A DNA stretch of 64,000 bases, taken from positions 1,984,001 to 2,048,000 of the forward strand of contig NZ_CP009244.1 in the NCBI RefSeq assembly GCF_001941425.1, read 5' to 3'. Made by a program: the position numbers and the translations under genes. Below, in pieces: positions 38,101 to 47,038 of this stretch. Each line of letters begins with the position of its first letter. Position 1 is the stretch's first letter. The notes under the pieces are model-generated. The model searched no databases. It worked only from the letters and a program-made list of their open reading frames with translations, and was not told where the DNA came from. This stretch comes from Corynebacterium ammoniagenes DSM 20306 (GTDB lineage: Bacteria > Actinomycetota > Actinomycetes > Mycobacteriales > Mycobacteriaceae).

Positions 38101-39663
38101 ATGATGACTCAAGTGCCTACACTTCAATCCCGCTCCGGAAACCGCGGCGCCCGAAACCCCCGGTTTGCGCCGCCAGCGCCACCGCCTGTCTATTTGTGGC
38201 ACCGCACAGATCTCATCTCCACCCTGGTGATTGCCGCCTTAGCTTTTGTCACCCGCTTTGTGGGGCTCACTGTTCCTACCGCCTCCGGCACCCCAATCTT
38301 TGATGAAAAGCATTATGTGCCGCAGGCCTGGGATATAGCCAAGGCCGGAATTGAACTCAACCCCGGATACGGACTGGTGGTCCATCCCCCACTGGCGAAA
38401 GAAATCATCTCTTGGGGCGAGATGCTCTTTGGCTATACGCCCTTGGGCTGGCGGGTCATGTCCGCATTATTCGGCGTGGGCACCGTGGTGATGATCATGT
38501 CGCTGGCACGACGGCTGTCTGCGTCCTGGCAGGTGGCAAGCTTTGCAGGCATCATCGCCGTCTTCGACGGCGTACTGCTGGTGACATCCAAATTCGGCAT
38601 GCTGGATATCTTCCTCACCTTCTTCATCGTGGTAGCGGCCTGGGCACTGGTTCGCGACCACCAACAAGTCCACAACCGGCTGCATAACGCGTGGAAAGCC
38701 GGCACCCTCGGCGATTCGGTGTTTGGCCCACGCATGGGATTTCGCTGGTGGCGTTTTGCCGCCGGCGTCGCGCTTGGCTTGGCCCTAGGCGTGAAGTGGT
38801 CTGGGCTGTATTACATCGCGTTTTTCGGCCTAGCCTCAGTATTTGCTGACTTGTGGCTGCGCCGCCGCTTTAGCATCAAGCGCTACATCACTGGCACGCT
38901 GCTGCGCGATGTGCCCGCGGCCCTCGCCTCCATTGTTGCCTTACCCGTGGCTTTATACCTGTGGTCGTGGCGCAACTGGTTTGCCTCGGAGACCTCCGTC
39001 TACCGCCACGCGGTGGCCGATGGCACCGTCTCCGCGGATTCTTCCTTTAATATTCTTCCCGATACCTTGGCGAGCTTTTTCTACTACCACGCCTCGGTGC
39101 TGGAATTTCACGCCTCGCTAACTACCTCGGGCGGGCATTCTCACCCCTGGGATTCCAAACCAGTGGAGTGGCTGGTGGCTGGTCGACCCATCCTGTATTT
39201 TTCCAATACTGATCTGGAATGTCTCAACGGCGCTACCTGCCGGCAGATGATCTACCTGTTCGGCACCCCTATTATCTGGTGGTTGCTTATCCCTGTTTTG
39301 CTGTGGTCGCTGTGGTGCGTGCTGCTGCGCAAAGACCGCCGCTTTTTGCCACCGCTGATTGGTTTTGCCGCCGGATTTTTACCCTGGCTCGCAGCCTATG
39401 ACCGCCAGATGTATTTCTTCTACGCCGCCCCGCTGATCCCCTTTGTCATCGTGGCGCTAGCGCTTACCTTGGGCCAGTTAGCCGGGCGCGGCAGACAAGT
39501 CCGCTGGCTCATCCCGGCGCGCGCCCCCTGGGGCACGATTGCCGCCTATGGCTATCTTGGCGCGGTCATCGCCATGTTTGTGTACTTCTCCCCCATCCTC
39601 TACGGCTATACCATTCCCGAGTCGTGGTATAACTCGCTGATGTGGCTGCCGAACTGGCGCTAA
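38101..39663 (+). CDS. pmt: Polyprenyl-phosphate-mannose protein O-mannosyltransferase
   Basis: 520-residue GT39 mannosyltransferase that transfers mannose from polyprenyl-phosphomannose to exported proteins. The extracellular loop motif TPIFDEKHYVPQAW (catalytic Asp-Glu) follows the first helix near residue 60; many hydrophobic helices follow, with the conserved HSHPWDSKPVEW loop and the aromatic end YNSLMWLPNWR. The length and loops fit actinobacterial Pmt. Divergent from rsmI. Confidence 0.92.
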   Translation: MMTQVPTLQSRSGNRGARNPRFAPPAPPPVYLWHRTDLISTLVIAALAFVTRFVGLTVPTASGTPIFDEKHYVPQAWDIAKAGIELNPGYGLVVHPPLAKEIISWGEMLFGYTPLGWRVMSALFGVGTVVMIMSLARRLSASWQVASFAGIIAVFDGVLLVTSKFGMLDIFLTFFIVVAAWALVRDHQQVHNRLHNAWKAGTLGDSVFGPRMGFRWWRFAAGVALGLALGVKWSGLYYIAFFGLASVFADLWLRRRFSIKRYITGTLLRDVPAALASIVALPVALYLWSWRNWFASETSVYRHAVADGTVSADSSFNILPDTLASFFYYHASVLEFHASLTTSGGHSHPWDSKPVEWLVAGRPILYFSNTDLECLNGATCRQMIYLFGTPIIWWLLIPVLLWSLWCVLLRKDRRFLPPLIGFAAGFLPWLAAYDRQMYFFYAAPLIPFVIVALALTLGQLAGRGRQVRWLIPARAPWGTIAAYGYLGAVIAMFVYFSPILYGYTIPESWYNSLMWLPNWR

Positions 39664-39709
39664 AGACAACGTTGCGCTGACAATAAGATATTCAAGATAT
39701 TCGAAAAAA

Positions 39710-39750
39710 CACTGGTGCCGCTCCGATATTGGAAGCGGCACCAGTGCTTT
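39710..39750. terminator. Terminator between pmt and the SDR gene
   Basis: CACTGGTGCCGCT / AGCGGCACCAGTG, a 13-bp perfect stem located between two convergent genes. Confidence 0.75.
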
Positions 39751-39784
39751 GGTGTACTGCAGCACAAGCATGCCAAGTAAGGGG

Positions 39785-40543
39785 TTAAGGCATCACATCG
39801 CCGGAGTTCGGCCCCAGGGTCTGACCGGTGTAGATATCGCCACCGGGGGATGAGGCCAAGAGCAGCGCAGTAGGTGCTACTTCTTCGACCCTGCCAAAGC
39901 GTCCCAGTGGAAGTTCCTGTTGCTTATCGTCGCGCCATTGTTGAGTAATGGCACCAAAAAGTGGTGTTTCAATGGGGCCTGGCGCAATCGCATTAACCAA
40001 AATATTGTGCTCGGCCAGCTCCAGTGCCATGGATTTGGTCATGCCAATAACACCGGCCTTGGCGGCAACATAGTGCGCCAAGCTGACGGCACCCTTGATA
40101 GCTGTTTGAGACGCGATGTTGATAATGCGCCCGCCGCCTCTTTTGACCATGTACGGCGCAGCGTAGCGGCCGGATAAAAAGACGCCCTTGAGGTCAATGC
40201 CGATGGTCCGGTCAAAGGTCTCTTCGGTCATCTCCAGGAAATCTTGCTGGTCCAAAATACCAGCGGCGGTCACCAAGATGTCGATGCCGCCAAATTCACC
40301 AGCTACCTCATCCATCACCTTTTCAGTCGCAGCGGCATCAGTGACATCGAGTGCCCAGGCTTTCGCCGTGCCGCCTTGCTTGACGATGTCCTCGGCGACC
40401 TGCGTTGCATCCTCCTGGTTGAGGTCAACGACGGCGACGTGGGCTTGATGTTCGCCATAGAGCTTGGCGATGGCTGCCCCGATTCCACTGGCAGCGCCGG
40501 TAACAACTGCTACTTTTCCTTCGAGTTGCGGTCCGAAAGTCAT
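39785..40543 (-). CDS. SDR family oxidoreductase A (LacI locus)
   Basis: 252-residue classical SDR. TGAASGIGAAIAK (near residue 15) is the NAD(P) loop, NILVTAAG-type segment, SQTAIKGAVSLAHYVAAKAG contains Tyr-x-x-x-Lys, and PGPIETPLFGAI follows. It likely oxidises or reduces a secondary alcohol of the locus substrate. It is third in the minus-strand arm MFS-SDR-SDR, 24 bases behind SDR B. Confidence 0.85.
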   Translation of the reverse strand: MTFGPQLEGKVAVVTGAASGIGAAIAKLYGEHQAHVAVVDLNQEDATQVAEDIVKQGGTAKAWALDVTDAAATEKVMDEVAGEFGGIDILVTAAGILDQQDFLEMTEETFDRTIGIDLKGVFLSGRYAAPYMVKRGGGRIINIASQTAIKGAVSLAHYVAAKAGVIGMTKSMALELAEHNILVNAIAPGPIETPLFGAITQQWRDDKQQELPLGRFGRVEEVAPTALLLASSPGGDIYTGQTLGPNSGDVMP

Positions 40544-40567
40544 ACTTTTCTCCTTCGTTTAGTGTGG

Positions 40568-41350
40568 TTAGCTTGGCCAGCGCACGGTCTGGCCACCATC
40601 GACGATCAACTGCTGGCCGGTGACAAAGGACGAGTCATCAGAGGTCAGGAAACGGATAGCGCGTGCGCATTCTTCCGTGGTGCCCACACGCCCCCATGGG
40701 ATGTAGCTGCTGGCTGCTTCCAAGCCCTCTTTGCCGAGTGAGTTTTGTCCGTCCAACGACTGTGGGCTTTCGATCAGCCCAGGGATGATGGTGTTGACGC
40801 GGATCTGGCGAGGAGCAAGCTCCACCGCAAGGGAGCGGCATAGGCCCTGCAGGCCGGATTTTGCTGCGGCGTAGTGAAGGTGTTCGCCCCAGCCATAGTG
40901 TCCACCAGCAATTGAGGAGGCCGCCACCATGGCTCCGCCGTTGTTCATGCGCGCGGCAGCCGAGCGGAACAAACGCAAAACACCGACCAAGTCGATATCG
41001 AGCATGTCGTTGAAACGCTCATCCGTCATCTCTTCCAGTGATGCCTTGCGCAAGATTCCGGCCATGGCCACTGCAATATCAAGGCGTCCGAATTCATCGA
41101 TAGCTACCTGAGCGAAGTTATCGACTTCTTCAGCCGAAGAAACATCACAGGCCACCGCGATGCAGCGACGTCCTTCTGCTTCGACTGCTTTGACCACTTC
41201 TTGTGGATCATGTCCATCCGATTCAATATAGGAAATCACGCTGTCGCATCCGGCCTTGGCATACAGTACTGCCAAAGAAGCACCGATACCGCTGCTGCCG
41301 CCGGAGATTAAAGCGACTTTTCCTTCGAGTCCATCGTCACGAGTTAACAA
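40568..41350 (-). CDS. SDR family oxidoreductase B (LacI locus)
   Basis: 260-residue classical SDR, distinct from its neighbour. SGGSSGIGASLAVLYAK is the cofactor loop, the catalytic stretch is HYAAAKSGLQGLCRSLAVELAP with Tyr-x-x-x-Lys, and FVTGQQLIVDGG ends the fold. The pair of SDRs behind one transporter suggests sequential redox steps on an imported hydroxylated compound. Probably co-transcribed with the MFS gene 108 bases upstream and SDR A downstream. Confidence 0.85.
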   Translation of the reverse strand: MLTRDDGLEGKVALISGGSSGIGASLAVLYAKAGCDSVISYIESDGHDPQEVVKAVEAEGRRCIAVACDVSSAEEVDNFAQVAIDEFGRLDIAVAMAGILRKASLEEMTDERFNDMLDIDLVGVLRLFRSAAARMNNGGAMVAASSIAGGHYGWGEHLHYAAAKSGLQGLCRSLAVELAPRQIRVNTIIPGLIESPQSLDGQNSLGKEGLEAASSYIPWGRVGTTEECARAIRFLTSDDSSFVTGQQLIVDGGQTVRWPS

Positions 41351-41457
41351 ATTATTGTCCTTCCACTTGAGTGAGGGGATGTTGTCTTTGCGCTTAAGCT
41401 GGCTGTTTTCCAGCCTAGCGCCACAAATTTTCGCCTGCTTGAACCATCGAGGGTGTA

Positions 41458-42798
41458 CTATTCCGCGCTGGTGTCTACCGCAACTTTGCGGGTTCCCAGC
41501 ATCATCAACGCGGCGAGCAGCAATGGGACTGAGCCGGCCACCACTGCCGCCGCGGTCATGGAAAGCCCTGTTCCCAGCAAGACGGAGATTAGGCCTGAGC
41601 CTAAAATGGCGCCGGCTGGTGCCATCACGTGAGCCAGGTTGGCACCCACGCCACGAACGTGTGCTGGGTAGGATTCACCCATGTAAAACAGCATGGCGGC
41701 AAACGGTCCGTTCAAAAAGAACAGGCTGGCTGAGTACATGGCAATCACGTAGGCGGAAGTCTCCGGCCCCAGCAGCAGACCAAGTGACGCTAGGCCACCG
41801 AGCAACCAGCCACCAAAGACAGCCGGGCGGCGACCGATGCGGTCACCCAACCAACCATGGAAAAGATAGCCAATAAACGCCGCCACATTACCGAGGATCA
41901 AAACCGTCAAGGAGTCGGTGAACTCGTAGTTTTTGGCCTCGACCAAGACCGTGGTACCAAGAACTGAGAAGACCTGGATAGCCATCCAGCTAAAAAGCCA
42001 TGCCAAGCACAAAGAAATTGTGTGCCGGCGCAGCTCCGGAGTAAATACTCCCTTAAAGCCCACGGACTTGGCCCCGGGCATTTCAATGTCTTGTTCCAAA
42101 GCCAGGGCGCGCGCCCCTTCAAGGTTGCCGCTGTCGATGCGGCGTTGGACTTCTTTCATCGCTAAGAATGTTGGCGATTCTGGCAAACGCGTAGCCAGTA
42201 CAAGAACGATGATTGAGACCGCCGCAGCGAGAACAAAGCTCCAGCGCCAGCCAATGGTTGGCAACAGCAACGCTGTCATCGCCGCGCCAAAGAGTGCGCC
42301 GACTGGCCAGCCGCTTTGTACCAGGCTGAACATAAAGCCACGGGATTTGGTCTTGCGGTAAATCTCGTTCAAATAGACCGAGTTCACCACTTCTTCTGAT
42401 ACCGCAAAGCCAGAAAAGGACCGGATGATAATCATCGATAGTGCACCAATTGCTGCACCGGTTAGCCCCGAGCTGATAGCGCCGCCGATGACCAAGAGAA
42501 TTAGAGCTCTCTTGCGTCCCATGCGGTCAATAATTGTGCCCACTGCCAGACAGACGATGAGCACGCCCACCATGGCCCAGGTGTTCACAGCTGTGGCTTG
42601 GGCGGTAGACCAACCAAAGTCCTCGGCAATTACCGGAAGTAACGTGCCAAATAGCGTGTAGTCATAGACCGATGCCACCCACGCGAGAAAGCATACGAAA
42701 GACACGTAGTAGACGGTCTTTTTAGAAATCTCACGATTCCACGGCTCGGCATCATTTGCCGACGAGCTCGGGTTTACGGGATGAGAAACTTGAGTCAT
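41458..42798 (-). CDS. MFS transporter of the LacI locus
   Basis: 446-residue, 12-helix major facilitator of the metabolite:H+ symporter type. Helix 2-3 loop DRMGRKRALILLVIGG, the cytoplasmic central loop (KEVQRRIDSGNLEGARAL) and the helix 8-9 loop GDRIGRRPAVFGG are typical of aromatic-acid or sialate/shikimate carriers. The Shine-Dalgarno AGGAAGGG precedes the ATG at 42798. The 359-base region upstream holds a CG-centred palindrome (42990-43003) overlapping the presumed -35. The gene would supply the substrate of the two SDRs downstream. Confidence 0.82.
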   Translation of the reverse strand: MTQVSHPVNPSSSANDAEPWNREISKKTVYYVSFVCFLAWVASVYDYTLFGTLLPVIAEDFGWSTAQATAVNTWAMVGVLIVCLAVGTIIDRMGRKRALILLVIGGAISSGLTGAAIGALSMIIIRSFSGFAVSEEVVNSVYLNEIYRKTKSRGFMFSLVQSGWPVGALFGAAMTALLLPTIGWRWSFVLAAAVSIIVLVLATRLPESPTFLAMKEVQRRIDSGNLEGARALALEQDIEMPGAKSVGFKGVFTPELRRHTISLCLAWLFSWMAIQVFSVLGTTVLVEAKNYEFTDSLTVLILGNVAAFIGYLFHGWLGDRIGRRPAVFGGWLLGGLASLGLLLGPETSAYVIAMYSASLFFLNGPFAAMLFYMGESYPAHVRGVGANLAHVMAPAGAILGSGLISVLLGTGLSMTAAAVVAGSVPLLLAALMMLGTRKVAVDTSAE

Positions 42799-43157
42799 TA
42801 CATTGCCCTTCCTGGGAGGTGTAACGCACGGGATAATTTTTTAAGTCAGAGCTGCACACGATTTAGTACGCGGACCCAGAGCTTGGGTTTGGCCATTGGG
42901 TGTAATCCCTAGAAACCGAGTGCGTAGCACCAGGTCAGCACGGTTTACCAAGTGCCACTATCGTGATCTTAACTTCGCACAATGATTCACACAATCGTTT
43001 GTGCAACTCCTTGAGCAAGGAAGTTACACCAGCCACGCACGAAACGTCTAGTGATGGGCGCAACAAGAATTTTCCCCAGCGGGACTACCGCCCCTGTAGA
43101 TTCGGCAGGGATTTCCCCATCAAGCAGCGCGATCTCTGAGACCGGCCGCGAAAGCAG
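42799..43157. promoter_or_regulatory. Intergenic region with MFS promoter and LacI operator
   Basis: 359 bases without a gene. On the minus strand, TAAGAT (42971-42966) is a plausible -10 with TTGTGT (42994-42989) 17 bases upstream, and the operator palindrome covers that -35. The part next to the lacI stop (43050-43157) shows no obvious signal or gene that I can support. Confidence 0.5.
42990..43003. promoter_or_regulatory. LacI operator, MFS arm
   Basis: CACAATCGTTTGTG: CG-centred palindrome, arms CACAA/TTGTG, identical to the reverse complement of the site at 44334-44347. Central CpG with symmetric arms is the classic LacI/GalR-type operator form. Confidence 0.7.
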
Positions 43158-44183
43158 CTACCCCCTCCCGAGGGTGCTAGCTCGAGCAGCTAAGCGCGGA
43201 ACCAAGCGCACGGAGGCGGGATCTTGGCCTTCAAGGCGACGCCATAACAATTCAAAGCCCTGAATCCCCATCTCATGCATGGGTGACCGAATGGTAGTCA
43301 ACGGCATGGTGAGTTCTGCCGCTAACGGGGTGTCGTTATAGCCCACCACTGCGACATCATCGGGCACGTCAAAACCACGTTCGCGCAGTACACCCATAGC
43401 TGCGATGGCCGCAAAGTCATTTGGCGCAAAAATGGAATCAGGACGGATGCCGCGGTCCAAAATATCTTCCATCGCTGTGCGCCCGCCCGCCGCATCAAAG
43501 GGGCCGTCAACAATATGGCTATCTGGAATATCGATGCCAGCCTCACGAAAAACGGAGCGAAAGCCTTTTGATCGGTCACGGAATGTGGAGGCAAAAAGCT
43601 GCCCGCCCACGATACACGGTTGCGTCCGACCCAGACTCAACAAGTGCCCAGCAGCTAACTCCCCACCAAGAACATCGTCCGTGGTCGCGGAGAGATATTT
43701 CGTTCCCGCGTGACGGTTCACCAGCACAAACGGCACCCCGCGGCGCTCCAATTCATCGAGGTACGTTTCCTGAAAATGGGCATCGCCGATAATCAGGCCA
43801 TCTACCCGGCGGTCAATCAGAGACTCGGCGCGCTTGCGGTGCAGATCCGGCAAATCGAGAGAGTTCGCAACCGAGGCATAATAGCCGCGCTTACTGGCGG
43901 CTTCCTCAATTCCCTCAAAGACGGTGGCCAGGACAAAGTCCTGCAATCGCGGCACTATAACGCCGACGAATTCGGAGCGGTTAGTACGCAAGCTTGCCGC
44001 GTGAGGGTTTCGCTTATACCCACTTGAGATTGCAACATCCCGGATTCGTTCCACAACCGACGGCGAAGCCCACCGACTTGCTTCATGAGAAGGTGCGTTA
44101 ATTACGCGAGAGACCGTGGACACGTCGACGCCAACCTCGTCGGCGATCATGCGGAGGGTAACCCGGCGCGGCTTCGCGTTCAT
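43158..44183 (-). CDS. LacI family transcriptional regulator
   Basis: 341-residue LacI/GalR repressor. The HTH and hinge helix are RRVTLRMIADEVGVDVSTVSRVINAPS near the N-terminus; the periplasmic-binding-protein-like effector domain follows, with SEFVGVIVPRLQDFVLATVFEGIEEAA and FAPNDFAAIAAMGVLRERGFDVPDDVAVVGYNDTPLA. It lies between the two divergent arms of the locus and faces the MFS gene. Identical operators near both arms imply control of both. Its effector is unknown. Confidence 0.88.
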   Translation of the reverse strand: MNAKPRRVTLRMIADEVGVDVSTVSRVINAPSHEASRWASPSVVERIRDVAISSGYKRNPHAASLRTNRSEFVGVIVPRLQDFVLATVFEGIEEAASKRGYYASVANSLDLPDLHRKRAESLIDRRVDGLIIGDAHFQETYLDELERRGVPFVLVNRHAGTKYLSATTDDVLGGELAAGHLLSLGRTQPCIVGGQLFASTFRDRSKGFRSVFREAGIDIPDSHIVDGPFDAAGGRTAMEDILDRGIRPDSIFAPNDFAAIAAMGVLRERGFDVPDDVAVVGYNDTPLAAELTMPLTTIRSPMHEMGIQGFELLWRRLEGQDPASVRLVPRLAARASTLGRG

Positions 44184-44333
44184 ATCGACAGGTGCCTTTC
44201 ACTTTATTTGATCCGGTGGACGTTTCTATCCGACCCTTTATTGTGCCCTTCCGCGGGCAAAACCACCCCCACGAAGGGTAAATCTCTTGTTCTTTTGCTG
44301 CGAGTTTCCCTTAGAGTAACTGAAATCCCTTGA

Positions 44334-44347
44334 CACAAACGATTGTG
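44334..44347. promoter_or_regulatory. LacI operator, asparaginase arm
   Basis: CACAAACGATTGTG, exact reverse complement of the site in the MFS arm. It overlaps TTGACA (44330-44335), a consensus -35 for the asparaginase gene, so binding would block transcription. It is 151 bases from the lacI start and may also autoregulate it. Confidence 0.7.
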
Positions 44348-44438
44348 TGAATGAAGATGGCTTTTACCGCGTGAGCCACTGCACAGATGCAGATCCTCGG
44401 TGAGCGCGGTCGCGACGAGAAGGAGAGCAACTTCCACA

Positions 44439-45452
44439 ATGGCACGCATTACCGTTCTTGCAACCGGTGGGACCATCGCATCCACCAGGAGCTCCTCACC
44501 GGGAGCTACTGCCACAGAGTCCATCGATGATTTGCTCCAAAGCATCGATAGTGGCTCTCATGAGGTTGTGGGAAAAGATGTGCTGACCACAGGTTCATAT
44601 CTTCTCAACCATCAGGATCTGCGCGTTATCGCTGAAGCCGTGGCGGAAGCGGTGCGCGATGATTCCACCGATGGCGTGGTATTAACGCATGGCACCGATA
44701 CTTTGGAAGAAACTGCGTACCTTCTTGACTTGGTGCATGCTAGCGAGAAGCCAGTGATCGTCACTGGTGCGCAACGTACTCCAGATAGCGTCGGACAAGA
44801 TGGTGCATTGAACTTGCAAGACGCCATCGCCATTGCTGGTTCCACGGAGTCTCAAGGCCGCGGGGTGCTGATTTCTTTCGCGGGCGAGATTCATCCTGCT
44901 CGCGGGACGACAAAGCAGCACACCACTAATCCCTCTCCTTTTGCTGGTGCAGGTCCTATTGGTTATGTCGCAGATGTTCCCGCGGCAAGCAGTGCCGATG
45001 ATGCCGAGTCAATCTCTTCCACCAAGCATGTCCATTTCCATGCTTTTCCACAGCGGTCGAAGCCGCTATCTCTTCCAGATGAACGCTTCGATACCGTGCG
45101 CGTGGATGTTGTCGCTTCCTATCCCGGAAGTGACGCGACCGCAGCACAAGCGTGCGTGGATGCCGGTGCTAGGGCCATCATCCTTTTGGGAACTGGTGCG
45201 GGCAATGGCAACCACGCGTGGCTGACGTGGACTCAGCAGGCAGTGGAGTCAGGAACCACCGTGGCGTTGTCCACTCGGGTTCCGGCGGGCTCTGTACTTC
45301 CGTTGTATGGAAATGGTGGAGCATCGGATCTTCTCGACGCTGGTGCGCTTTCCCTCGGGGATCTTCCCTGGTCGCAAGCCAGAATTTTGCTGGCGTTGTT
45401 GTTATCGACACAGCACAGCATTCCGGCTGATGGATTAGCTGAACACATTTAA
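44439..45452 (+). CDS. ansA: Asparaginase family protein
   Basis: 337-residue asparaginase/glutaminase-type amidohydrolase, start ATG 44439 ([15 protein letters not shown]). The catalytic Thr motifs are ATGGTIAST and [16 protein letters not shown]; the Lys of the second triad lies in [10 protein letters not shown]. It would release ammonia from an amide of a dicarboxylate; asparagine is the default, but the C-terminal domain does not fix specificity. No signal peptide, so cytoplasmic. It leads the plus-strand arm; the PuuE/PgdA-like gene follows after 31 bases. Confidence 0.87.
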   Translation: MARITVLATGGTIASTRSSSPGATATESIDDLLQSIDSGSHEVVGKDVLTTGSYLLNHQDLRVIAEAVAEAVRDDSTDGVVLTHGTDTLEETAYLLDLVHASEKPVIVTGAQRTPDSVGQDGALNLQDAIAIAGSTESQGRGVLISFAGEIHPARGTTKQHTTNPSPFAGAGPIGYVADVPAASSADDAESISSTKHVHFHAFPQRSKPLSLPDERFDTVRVDVVASYPGSDATAAQACVDAGARAIILLGTGAGNGNHAWLTWTQQAVESGTTVALSTRVPAGSVLPLYGNGGASDLLDAGALSLGDLPWSQARILLALLLSTQHSIPADGLAEHI

Positions 45453-45483
45453 TTCTCTTCATTCTTTGAAAGGTTTAAACATC

Positions 45484-46368
45484 ATGAGCAAGAAAATTAC
45501 TATCGCGTTCGGCATCGATGTCGACGCAGTCGGCGGTTGGTTGGGCTCCTACGGCGGCGAAGACTCCCCTGGCGATATCTCCCGCGGCATCTTCGCCGGC
45601 GAAGTCGGTGTGCCCCGCTTGGTCAATCTGATGAAAAAGTATGACCTGCCCGCCACCTTCTTCTGGCCTGGTCACTCCATTGAATCTTTCCCCGAGCAGT
45701 TTGACCTCACCGTCAAAGAAGGCTTCGAAATCGGAGTCCACGGCTACTCACACGAGAACCCACTCGCGATGACCCGCGAGCAAGAAGCCGACATCCTGGA
45801 TTACTGCATCGACCTGATTACCAAGCGCACCGGTGCTCGCCCCACCGGCTACGTTGCCCCGTGGTGGGAGTTCTCCCACGTCACCAATGAGCTGCTCATT
45901 GAACGCGGAATTAAGTATGACCACTCGCTGATGCACCGCGACCATGAGCCCTACTATGTTCGCGTCGGTGATTCGTGGACCAAGATTGACTACGACAAGC
46001 CAGCATCCGAGTGGATGAAGCCTTTGGTGCGCGGCGAGGAAACCGACTTGGTGGAGATTCCGGCCAGCTGGTACCTCGATGATCTTCCACCAATGATGTT
46101 CATCAAGTCCTCGCCGAACAGCCACGGCTTTGTCAGCCCTCGTGATATTGAAGATCTTTGGCGCGACCAGTTCGATTGGGTCTACCGCGAGTACGATAAC
46201 GCGATCTTCCCCATCACCTTGCACCCCGATGTCTCGGGCCGCCCGCAGGTACAGCTCATGCTGGAGCGTCTCATCGAGCACTTCCAGTCTCACGACGGCG
46301 TCGAGTTCGCGACCTTCGATCAGATCGCTGATGAGTTCATCGCTGCGAACCCTCGCGAGAAGAAGTAG
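45484..46368 (+). CDS. Polysaccharide deacetylase family protein, PuuE/PgdA-like (possible cyclic imide hydrolase)
   Basis: 294-residue CE4/PuuE-like TIM-barrel protein. The first Asp pair is [11 protein letters not shown] near residue 8; the HxxxH ligand motif is [10 protein letters not shown]; the third block is [10 protein letters not shown]. It has no signal peptide or membrane anchor, so it is not a wall enzyme in an exported form. It resembles the H. pylori PgdA/cyclic-imide-hydrolase branch and allantoinase PuuE, which open ring amides. Paired with an asparaginase, it might open a cyclic imide whose half-amide is then deamidated; this is an inference. Start chosen at ATG 45484. Confidence 0.75.
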   Translation: MSKKITIAFGIDVDAVGGWLGSYGGEDSPGDISRGIFAGEVGVPRLVNLMKKYDLPATFFWPGHSIESFPEQFDLTVKEGFEIGVHGYSHENPLAMTREQEADILDYCIDLITKRTGARPTGYVAPWWEFSHVTNELLIERGIKYDHSLMHRDHEPYYVRVGDSWTKIDYDKPASEWMKPLVRGEETDLVEIPASWYLDDLPPMMFIKSSPNSHGFVSPRDIEDLWRDQFDWVYREYDNAIFPITLHPDVSGRPQVQLMLERLIEHFQSHDGVEFATFDQIADEFIAANPREKK

Positions 46369-46417
46369 GGCGCATAAGCGCTGCTAGTATCTCGAAGTCG
46401 TCAAGGAGGTTTGTGTC

Positions 46418-46909
46418 ATGTGTGGTGCTTGCGGGATAAAGCCCGACTGGGCTGGCCCAGTCGTTGCTGGCCCCCTTCGCCGGCGCGATATCGCACGGTG
46501 TCTTAATAAATTGGTCACCTCGGTCAAAGTGGTGGATATGCCACGTGGGTGGATGGTGACAAGACCCACCGGCGCAAGCACCCCGACGCAAACCTTCGAC
46601 GAACTTATCCAAGCTCTTATCCCCCGCGCACGTCATAATTCCTGGGAGCAATTAGAACAATCAGTTCTAGATATCCCCGCCCCGCTGCGGGTCGACGACA
46701 ACCAGGAACCCTGGCCGGTCAGCGATATCAACGACGCGCATGCGACAGAGGTGCTCACTGCGGTAAAACACTTGCCCGCACATATGAAGCTTGCCGCCTT
46801 TGCTCTCGGCGCCCATACCTGTGACTTCGAAGGCACGGTCAGTGCCACATTCGGTGAGAACCAGCATCTGCAGGCACACCCCGGCCATCTGCGCCATCAC
46901 ACTTCCTAA
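46418..46909 (+). CDS. Hypothetical protein starting MCGACG
   Basis: 163-residue soluble protein with an N-terminal Cys-Gly-Ala-Cys (residues 2-5) and an AAGGAGG ribosome site 11 bases upstream of the ATG. It contains Cys-28 and Cys near residue 138; otherwise it is a mixture of helices and strands with no recognised family. The pattern could be metal- or disulfide-related. It follows the deacetylase gene by 49 bases and ends 129 bases before an MFS gene, so its co-transcription with the LacI arm is unclear. Confidence 0.6.
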   Translation: MCGACGIKPDWAGPVVAGPLRRRDIARCLNKLVTSVKVVDMPRGWMVTRPTGASTPTQTFDELIQALIPRARHNSWEQLEQSVLDIPAPLRVDDNQEPWPVSDINDAHATEVLTAVKHLPAHMKLAAFALGAHTCDFEGTVSATFGENQHLQAHPGHLRHHTS

Positions 46910-47011
46910 ACGTGTGCTTTCACGTCGGACAGGGAGGCATCGACAAGCGATGCTTAACGCTGTGGATTCTTCTACGGTGGGGCTAGAAAGAATTCAAAGC
47001 TCGGTAAAGAC

Positions 47012-47027
47012 CACTGCTGCGCATTAA
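47012..47027 (+). repeat. 16-bp direct repeat, left copy
   Basis: CACTGCTGCGCATTAA, identical to 48195-48210; the pair brackets the MFS gene. Confidence 0.75.
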
Positions 47028-47038
47028 GGTTGCACTCC

